NCBI RefSeq assembly: GCF_016859125.1
Contig: NZ_CP069338.1
Coordinates: 992,001 to 1,056,000 of the forward strand
Reading direction: 5' to 3'
Source: Archangium violaceum
GTDB taxonomy: Bacteria > Myxococcota > Myxococcia > Myxococcales > Myxococcaceae
Length of the DNA: 64,000 nt
Shown here: positions 58,834 through 64,000 of the stretch, one piece after another
Numbering within the stretch: position 1 is the first letter of the stretch
Layout: every line of letters begins with the position of its first letter
Made by a program: the position numbers and the translations under genes
The notes under the pieces: generated by a model
What the model was told of the DNA's origin: nothing
The model's database searches: none
What the model saw: the letters and a program-made list of their open reading frames with translations, nothing else

Positions 58834-60054
58834 ATGAAGGCGGTCGTCTTTCATGGGATTGGGGACATCCGGCTCGAGGACGTACCAGAGCCCGTCATCC
58901 AGCAGGACACGGATGCCATCGTCAAACTGACGGCGAGCGCCATCTGCGGCACGGACCTGCACTTCGTGCGCGGCACCTTTCCGGGCATGAAGCCGGGCAC
59001 CATCCTCGGGCACGAGGGCGTGGGCGTGGTGGAGTCACTGGGCAGGGACGTGCGCAACCTGCGCGTGGGAGACCGGGTGGTGATTCCGTCCACCATCGCC
59101 TGCGGCACGTGCTCGTACTGCCGCTCGGGGTACTACGCGCAATGCGACGTGGCCAACCCGAATGGCAAGCGCGCGGGGACGGCGTTCTTCGGTGGGCCGG
59201 AGATGAGCGGGCCCTTCCACGGGTTGCAGGCGGAGAAGGCGCGGATTCCCTTCGCCCACGTGGGGTTGGTGAAGATTCCGGACGAGGTGACGGACGAGGA
59301 GGCCATCCTGCTGTCGGACATCTTCCCCACCGGCTACTTCGGGGCGGACATCGCGGAGATCAGCCCGGGCGATACGGTGGCGGTGTTCGGCTGCGGGCCG
59401 GTGGGCCAGTTCGCCATCCTGAGCGCGAAGCTGATGGACGCGGGGCGCATCTTCGCCATCGACTGCCACCTGGACAGGCTGGAGGCGGCGCGGGCGCAAG
59501 GCGCGGAGATCATCAACTTCGACGAGGAGGATCCGGTGGAAGCCCTCGTCCGGCTGACGGGTGGAATCGGCGTGGACCGGGCCATCGACGCGGTGGGCGT
59601 GGACTCGATGCACGCGCACCACGGCCCGGCGGCGAAGACGGCGCGCAAGGAGAGGGCCGAGTTCAAGCGCGAGCAGAAGGAAGTGGCGCCGCACACCAAC
59701 CCGCATGGAGACAACTGGGTGCCGGGTGATGCGCCGGCCCAGGCGATGATGTGGGCGGTGGACGCGCTGGCCAAGGCCGGCACACTGGCCATCATCGGCG
59801 TGTACCCGCAGCAGATGCGCACGTTCCCCCTCGGACAGGCGATGAACAAGAACCTGACGCTGAACATGGGCAACTGCAATCACCGCAAGTACATCCCCCA
59901 CCTGATGGAGCTGGTGCGCACGGGCGCGGTGGAGCCGACGGAGCTCCTCTCGCACGTGCAGCCGCTGACGAGCGCGCTCGAGGCCTACCGCTCCTTCGAC
60001 GCGCGCAAGCCGGGCTGGATGAAGGTGGAGCTCGAGCCCGCGATGCTGACGTGA
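58834..60054 (+). CDS. Zinc-dependent alcohol dehydrogenase (formaldehyde dehydrogenase-like MDR)
   Basis: 406 residues from the ATG at 58834 with GGGGGAAGGAG upstream. Catalytic zinc ligands are Cys38 (SAICGTDLHFVRG) and His60-Glu61 (LGHEGVGVVE); structural zinc Cys90, 93, 96 and 104 (CGTCSYCRSGYYAQC). NAD-binding Rossmann motif: VAVFGCGPVGQFAILSAKLM. The insert around 275-315 (AKTARKERAEFKREQKEVAP) is typical of the longer glutathione-independent formaldehyde-dehydrogenase-like group. It oxidises alcohols or aldehydes with NAD(P); the substrate is unknown. Confidence 0.92.
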   Translation: MKAVVFHGIGDIRLEDVPEPVIQQDTDAIVKLTASAICGTDLHFVRGTFPGMKPGTILGHEGVGVVESLGRDVRNLRVGDRVVIPSTIACGTCSYCRSGYYAQCDVANPNGKRAGTAFFGGPEMSGPFHGLQAEKARIPFAHVGLVKIPDEVTDEEAILLSDIFPTGYFGADIAEISPGDTVAVFGCGPVGQFAILSAKLMDAGRIFAIDCHLDRLEAARAQGAEIINFDEEDPVEALVRLTGGIGVDRAIDAVGVDSMHAHHGPAAKTARKERAEFKREQKEVAPHTNPHGDNWVPGDAPAQAMMWAVDALAKAGTLAIIGVYPQQMRTFPLGQAMNKNLTLNMGNCNHRKYIPHLMELVRTGAVEPTELLSHVQPLTSALEAYRSFDARKPGWMKVELEPAMLT

Positions 60055-60079
60055 GCCCCGCCCTTCACGGCTCCAGCCT

Positions 60080-61105
60080 TCACGGCTCCAGGATGAGGCA
60101 CGAGTCACCGAACTCGTGCCCCAGGTAGCCCCGTGACTCCGCGAGCACGTTGGCGGCGCGCAACAACTCTGGCGGCGCGAAGGCCTGGAGCAGGGTGAAG
60201 TGGCTGGTGCCGGGCTCGTGCATCCCGGAGAGCAGCCCGTCCACCACCCGTGGAACGAAGCCCGGCCCGAGGAGGAGGTCCGTCACGCCCTCCCCGGCCT
60301 CCAACCGGCCGCCCGTCTGCGCCGCGCGCCCCTCCAGTGCTCGCACCACGGTGGTGCCCACCGCCACCACGCGTCCCCCCGAGGCCCGCGTGGCGTGGAT
60401 GGCGTCCACGGTGGACGCGGGCACGTCGAAGCGCTCGGGGCGAGGGAGCGCGGCATCCAACGCGGCCTCTCCGGTGGAGGACAGCCCCGCCGCGTGCGTG
60501 AGCGAGGCCAGCCGCACGCCCCGGCGCTTCAGGTCCAGCAGCAGGGCCCAGGTGAGCGGCAGGCCCGCGGAGGGTGCCTCCACGGCCCACGGGCGCGCGG
60601 CGTAGGCCGTCTGGATGTGCCAGAGCGCGAGCGGGCGCTCCACGTGGGCGTACTGCACGGGCCGGCCAGCGCGGTAGAGCGCGGCCCACAGCGCGGCGCC
60701 CCGGGCCTCGAACATCACGCGCAGGAGGCGGGGAGAGGGAGGGAGCACGGCCACCACGCGCGCACCCAATCCACCCAGGACGAGCCGCTCGCCCGGAGCG
60801 ACGGGCGGTGGCGGTGGCCGCTCCTCGGTGCGGGTGCGCCAATCCCCCGCGCCGAGGAGGACGGCGGTCCAGGTGCCCTCTTCCTCGCGGGACACGAGCC
60901 GCAGCTCGATGGGGGCACCCGCTTCCGTCTGGCCAGGCAGGGCCGCGGGAAGTGTCGCGGCGTCATTGAGGACGAGCAGGTCGCCCGGACGCAGCATCCG
61001 GGGAAGCTCGGTCATGCGGACATCGTCGAGACGCCCGGAGCGGGGCGCCACGAGGAGAAGGCGTCCGGAGTCCGGATGCTCCCGAGGCCAACGGGCGGCG
61101 TTCAT
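60080..61105 (-). CDS. Divergent QueA-like S-adenosylmethionine:tRNA ribosyltransferase-isomerase
   Basis: 341 residues from the ATG at 61105, overlapping the SDR stop by four bases (ATGA). It follows QueA from end to end: LPRMLRPGDLLVLNDAATLP, GAPIELRLV, VQYAHVERPLALWHIQTAYA, VEAPSAGLPLTWALLLDLKR and GGRVVAVGTTVVRALEGRA. However, where QueA has a conserved T-L-H-V-G-x-G-T-F followed by an E-H-x-M-H stretch, this reads SLTHAAGLSSTGEAALDAAL, shorter and altered. It is thus a paralogous subgroup which may have another substrate than preQ1-tRNA. The tight coupling with a dehydrogenase supports that. Confidence 0.8.
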   Translation of the reverse strand: MNAARWPREHPDSGRLLLVAPRSGRLDDVRMTELPRMLRPGDLLVLNDAATLPAALPGQTEAGAPIELRLVSREEEGTWTAVLLGAGDWRTRTEERPPPPPVAPGERLVLGGLGARVVAVLPPSPRLLRVMFEARGAALWAALYRAGRPVQYAHVERPLALWHIQTAYAARPWAVEAPSAGLPLTWALLLDLKRRGVRLASLTHAAGLSSTGEAALDAALPRPERFDVPASTVDAIHATRASGGRVVAVGTTVVRALEGRAAQTGGRLEAGEGVTDLLLGPGFVPRVVDGLLSGMHEPGTSHFTLLQAFAPPELLRAANVLAESRGYLGHEFGDSCLILEP

Positions 61106-61842
61106 GCGGCCTCCGGACGCACCGGCTCCACGCGAGCGGCCTCCAGACGGGCGCCGGACGGGTGGGCCTGGGCGGACTCCACGAGGGAGACGATGCGCGC
61201 GGCCACGTCCTCCGGACGCGCGAGGCTGGCGGGGTCCGCCTCGGGAATGGCGTCGCGGTGCATGCGGGTGTCCATCTCGCCGGGGTCCACGTTGAGGAAG
61301 CGGACGTCCGTGCCCTCCAGCTCGGCGGCCCAGATGCGCCCGAGGTGCTCCAGGGCGGCCTTGGACACGCCATAGGCGCCCCACCGCGCGTAGGCGGCGA
61401 CGGCGGCATCCGAGGTGAGGTGCACCACCAGGCCCTCGCCGCGCAGCAGCATGGAGCCCACGATGGCCTTGGTGAGCCGGAAGGGTCCCACGAGGTTCAC
61501 CTCCAGCACGCGCCCGAGGTCCTCGCAAGCGGTGTCCAACAACAGGGGCAGCGGCGTGGGGCCCAGCGTGCTCGCGTTGTGGACGAGGACGTCGATGGGG
61601 CCCACCAGGGCGGCCGCGGCCCCCACCAGCGGATGGATGGCCTCCTTGTCACCCACGTCCGCGGCGAGCGCATGGGCCTCATGGCCCCGAGCACGCAGCC
61701 GGGAGGCCACCGCCTCCATTTCCCCGGCGTTCCGCGAGACGCCCACCACTCGCGCCCCCTTCCTGGCGAACGTCTCCATCAACGCCTCTCCGAGTCCCCG
61801 GCTCGCTCCCGTCACCAGTACTGCCTTTCCTTCGAGTTTCAT
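61102..61842 (-). CDS. Short-chain dehydrogenase/reductase
   Basis: 246 residues from the ATG at 61842 with AAAGGAGGAA upstream. Classical SDR motifs: LVTGASRGLGEALMETF for the cofactor, LVHNASTLG (NAG-like), Ser in LTSDAAVAAY and the YxxxK pair in YGVSKAALEHLGR, then NVDPGEMDTRMH. The Arg after the Gly motif suggests NADP preference. The substrate is unknown. It is the first gene of a two-gene operon with the QueA-like enzyme and diverges from the XRE-cupin regulator, which is a candidate for its control. Confidence 0.9.
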   Translation of the reverse strand: MKLEGKAVLVTGASRGLGEALMETFARKGARVVGVSRNAGEMEAVASRLRARGHEAHALAADVGDKEAIHPLVGAAAALVGPIDVLVHNASTLGPTPLPLLLDTACEDLGRVLEVNLVGPFRLTKAIVGSMLLRGEGLVVHLTSDAAVAAYARWGAYGVSKAALEHLGRIWAAELEGTDVRFLNVDPGEMDTRMHRDAIPEADPASLARPEDVAARIVSLVESAQAHPSGARLEAARVEPVRPEAA

Positions 61843-61925
61843 CGTGTTTCCTCCTTTCATCAGGAGTACGCCCGGGACGCCCATTCGTTGGCCTTGGTGA
61901 CAACCCATTGGCAGAATGCCATCTC

Positions 61926-62492
61926 ATGAGCGACGAGGAACTGGCGGGCTGGTTGGCGCGCAACGTCAAGGCGCTGCGTGAGGCACGAGGAGCGACCCAG
62001 GCACAGCTCGCGAAGCTGGCGGGAGTGCCTCGGGCGACGTGGGCGAATCTGGAGTCGGGAGCGAGCAACCCGACGCTGGGCGTGTTGCACAGGGTGGCGT
62101 CGGCGCTGCAGGTGTCGTTGGAGGAACTGGTGGCGAGGCCCCGGGCCAGCGCCCAGCACTACCCGCGGGACAGCCTGGTCGTGCGGACGAGGGGACCGGG
62201 CTTCGTGCGCAAGTTGCTGCCGGACCCTCTACCCGGAATGGAGTTCGACCGGATGGAGCTTCCTCCGGGAGCCCGGCTGACGGGCGTGCCGCATACGCCG
62301 GGCACGCGCGAGTACCTGGTGTGCGAGGCGGGGAGGATGGCGTTGGTGGCCAGCGGCGAGCGCTTCATCCTGGAGACGGGAGACGTGGTGGTGTTCCGGG
62401 GGGACCAGAAACACTCGTACGAGAACCCGGGGACGAAGGCCGCGGTGGGCTACTCGGTGGTGCTGCTGGCTCAGCCCGCGTTCCGGCCGTAG
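61926..62492 (+). CDS. XRE-family regulator with C-terminal cupin
   Basis: 188 residues from the ATG at 61926. The helix-turn-helix is at about 8-62: LARNVKALREARGATQAQLA, KLAGVPRATWANLESGASNP and TLGVLHRVASALQVSLEELV. From about 85 a cupin barrel follows: MEFDRMELPPGARLTGVPHT, GTREYLVCEAGRMALVASGE and LETGDVVVFRGDQKHSYENP, whose His and Glu may bind metal or ligand. This pattern is common in repressors of small metabolic operons. It diverges from the SDR-QueA-like operon, and its last 22 bases overlap the convergent oxygenase gene. Confidence 0.9.
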   Translation: MSDEELAGWLARNVKALREARGATQAQLAKLAGVPRATWANLESGASNPTLGVLHRVASALQVSLEELVARPRASAQHYPRDSLVVRTRGPGFVRKLLPDPLPGMEFDRMELPPGARLTGVPHTPGTREYLVCEAGRMALVASGERFILETGDVVVFRGDQKHSYENPGTKAAVGYSVVLLAQPAFRP

Positions 62493-63082
62493 AACCAGGC
62501 GGTGAGCGCGAGCCGGGGGCCGTGAGCGGGCAGCACCTCGTGTTCGATGCGCTCGCTGAGGAACACCAGGAGCCGATCGAGCGTGGGCTCCACGTCCACG
62601 GTGCCTCCCTCGAGGTAGAGGCGCAGCAGGCCGCCGTGCGCGGGCACCCAGTCCGGATTGAGGTAGTAGATGGCCGTGACGCGCCGGTTGGACTGGCCCG
62701 GGAAGGCATCGAAGTGGCGCGCGTACCGCTCTCCGCCGCCTGGATACCAGGCGAGCTGCAGATCGAAGCGTCCGAGCCCCAGGTAGGCCTCCGCCGACAG
62801 CGCTTCACCCAGCGCGGCATAGGCGTCGCGCAGGCGGCCGAGCGCCGAGCCCTGCTCCTCGGGCTTCACCCAGGTGATGAAGTCGCCGCGGATGTCCCGG
62901 TCCAGCGAGTGGTCCGCGCCCCGGCGGATGCCCGCGGGGCGCAGCAGGCCCGCCTCGACGCGCGCCTTCGCCTCCACGTGAAGGGCCCGTGCATTCGTCT
63001 CCCCGAGGAAGGACGCGCGGGTGAACCAACCCCGCTCACCGAGTGACTGGATTTCTTCATCTCGAAGGGACAGCGGACTCAT
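62471..63082 (-). CDS. 2-oxoglutarate/Fe(II)-dependent oxygenase
   Basis: 203 residues from the ATG at 63082. The double-stranded beta-helix iron site is complete: His123 and Asp125 in ERYARHFDAFPG, His181 in SERIEHEVLPAHGPR, and Arg190, which would bind 2-oxoglutarate. TAIYYLNPDWVPAHGGLLRL is the core strand pair. This is the prolyl 4-hydroxylase-like group (2OG-FeII_Oxy_3). The substrate is unknown; relatives hydroxylate proteins such as EF-Tu or ribosomal proteins. Divergent from the DUF4230 gene by 42 bases. Confidence 0.9.
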   Translation of the reverse strand: MSPLSLRDEEIQSLGERGWFTRASFLGETNARALHVEAKARVEAGLLRPAGIRRGADHSLDRDIRGDFITWVKPEEQGSALGRLRDAYAALGEALSAEAYLGLGRFDLQLAWYPGGGERYARHFDAFPGQSNRRVTAIYYLNPDWVPAHGGLLRLYLEGGTVDVEPTLDRLLVFLSERIEHEVLPAHGPRLALTAWFYGRNAG

Positions 63083-63124
63083 GGCGCGGCGAACCCTACC
63101 CCACAATGGCTAGAATGGCGGTCC

Positions 63125-63745
63125 ATGCTGCGTCTCCTCCTGCGGGTGTTGCTCGTCGTCGTCGCCCTGGCCGTCGGGGCCGGGGGCGCCTTCCTCTGGC
63201 TCCGTCCCAAGCCCCCTGCCCTGCCGGATACACCCGCGCTCGTCACCCGCATCCACGAGGTGGCCCGCCTGGAGACGCTGGACGTGTCCCTCTACAAGAA
63301 GGTGGAGTTCTCCCCGGAGCCCCAGGCCACCAACTCGCTCTGGAAGGACGTCATCAACTGGGCGGCCTACTCCCTCCATACGCCGCGCGGCCGCGCCATC
63401 GTCTTCGCGGACGTGCACCTCGGCTACGACTTCGGCCGGCTCACGGGCTCCTCGCTGCGCGTCCAGGGCACGCGCGTGGACGTGGCCCTCCCGCCCCTGG
63501 AGGTGAAGGTGGAGCTCAAGCCCGGCGAGACGGAGATCATCGGCTCCAACCTGGACAGCGCCCAGACGGCGCTCCTCCTGGAGAAGGCCCGCGAGGCCTT
63601 CGAGCGCGAGGTGAAGGGCGATGCCCGCTTGAAGGAGCGGGCCCGGCGCTCGGCGGAGAACACGCTGCGCGTGCTGTTCCTCTCGCTGGGCTTCCGCGAG
63701 GTGAACGTGGTGGACGTGCTGCCGCCCGTGGCCACCGCGGGCTGA
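63125..63745 (+). CDS. Membrane-anchored DUF4230 protein
   Basis: 206 residues from the ATG at 63125. One N-terminal helix (LLLRVLLVVVALAVGAGGAF-LWL) anchors it in the inner membrane with the rest outside. The external part follows the DUF4230 pattern: LVTRIHEVARLETLDVSLYK, a mid-segment VFADVHLGYDFGRLTGSSLR, VDVALPPLEVKVELKPGETE and a helical ALLLEKAREAFEREVKGDAR end. The family's function is unknown. It stands alone, convergent with the partial gene at the right edge. Confidence 0.8.
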   Translation: MLRLLLRVLLVVVALAVGAGGAFLWLRPKPPALPDTPALVTRIHEVARLETLDVSLYKKVEFSPEPQATNSLWKDVINWAAYSLHTPRGRAIVFADVHLGYDFGRLTGSSLRVQGTRVDVALPPLEVKVELKPGETEIIGSNLDSAQTALLLEKAREAFEREVKGDARLKERARRSAENTLRVLFLSLGFREVNVVDVLPPVATAG

Positions 63746-63746
63746 C

Positions 63747-64000
63747 TCAGGTGCGCTCGAGCCCACCGTCCGCGAGGCGGAAGAGGCCGGGAATCCCATC
63801 CGGGGCACTGCCCAACCGGGACAACGACTCACACGCGGGAGCGTCCGACTCGCGGCACACCAGCGCGAACTCCCGGCGGCCCAGGTGGACACGCAACGGC
63901 ACCTCGCCCGCGTGCAGCACCAGTCGCCGCCGCTGCTCCGCCGTGAGGAGCCGGGCCGCGTCGTACCCATCTCCCCCGGCCACCGCCCACAGGCCGCTGA
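63747..64000 (-). CDS. Unknown protein, C-terminal end only
   Basis: The frame is open from the right window edge to a stop at 63747. The visible 83 residues read SGLWAVAGGDGYDAARLLTA, then EQRRRLVLHAGEVPLRVHLG and PDGIPGLFRLADGGLERT. A GTG at 63983 could be a start, but the open frame continues beyond the edge, so it is likely the tail of a longer gene. Two Cys and no membrane helix are visible. Not recognised. Confidence 0.55.
   Translation of the reverse strand, partial: SGLWAVAGGDGYDAARLLTAEQRRRLVLHAGEVPLRVHLGRREFALVCRESDAPACESLSRLGSAPDGIPGLFRLADGGLERT

Overview
The window looks like chromosomal DNA of a myxobacterium, probably of the Cystobacter/Archangium side (Cystobacterineae). This is an inference from very high GC, many Ser/Thr kinases, a DUF2381 protein, RCC1 and Cys-rich lipoproteins, and Imm11/Imm49/Imm52 polymorphic-toxin immunity families. 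No tRNA, rRNA, CRISPR array, integrase or complete insertion sequence was seen.

Layout. 1-8.1 kb: a partial esterase, a secreted PHB-depolymerase-like lipoprotein, a bactofilin-like membrane protein overlapping a YdjC-type deacetylase, and a large SWIM/SNF2 helicase. 8.3-12.6 kb: a broken type VI secretion payload island with a PAAR-like tip protein, the 3' half of an Imm49 gene fused head-to-head with a 5'-truncated AHH nuclease toxin, an Imm11 immunity gene, a gene split by a frameshift in a run of eight C, and a thiolase-like protein without its catalytic Cys. 12.9-26.9 kb: mostly housekeeping and signalling: glutathione S-transferase, carboxypeptidase-regulatory/PDZ protein, gltB-gltD, a hybrid histidine kinase with a degenerate receiver, queF, a Ser/Thr kinase, a tiny lipoprotein and a phospholipase-D family enzyme. 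26.9-29.8 kb: a translationally coupled operon of histidine kinase, double-domain KaiC-like ATPase and response regulator. 30-33.1 kb: a Ser/Thr kinase with a DUF2381 partner.

33.1-38.4 kb is an accessory island. It holds remnants of a metallophosphoesterase locus with a perfect 15-bp inverted repeat, followed by a lipoprotein toxin with a C-terminal Tox-REase-5 nuclease and three Imm52 genes in tandem, the middle one internally deleted. This resembles the lipoprotein toxins that myxobacteria pass between cells by outer-membrane exchange and is the most interesting system here. 38.5-47.2 kb: a STAS-like protein, short RCC1 lipoprotein, voltage-gated-type K+ channel, GFA-family protein, penicillin-binding serine hydrolase with TPRs, giant Ser/Thr kinase-TPR protein and a methyltransferase. 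47.2-54.8 kb: a di-haem DUF1111 lipoprotein, a 1450-residue lipoprotein with seven DxDNDxDG-type cysteine repeats, and an orphan Imm52. 54.9-64 kb: divergent ppk and ppx (polyphosphate synthesis and degradation), a zinc alcohol dehydrogenase, an SDR gene coupled to a divergent QueA-like gene, an XRE-cupin regulator, a 2OG-Fe(II) oxygenase, a DUF4230 protein and a partial unknown gene.

Starts were chosen by eye from Shine-Dalgarno placement, homologous N-termini and overlaps. Family calls come from motif recognition without database searches.
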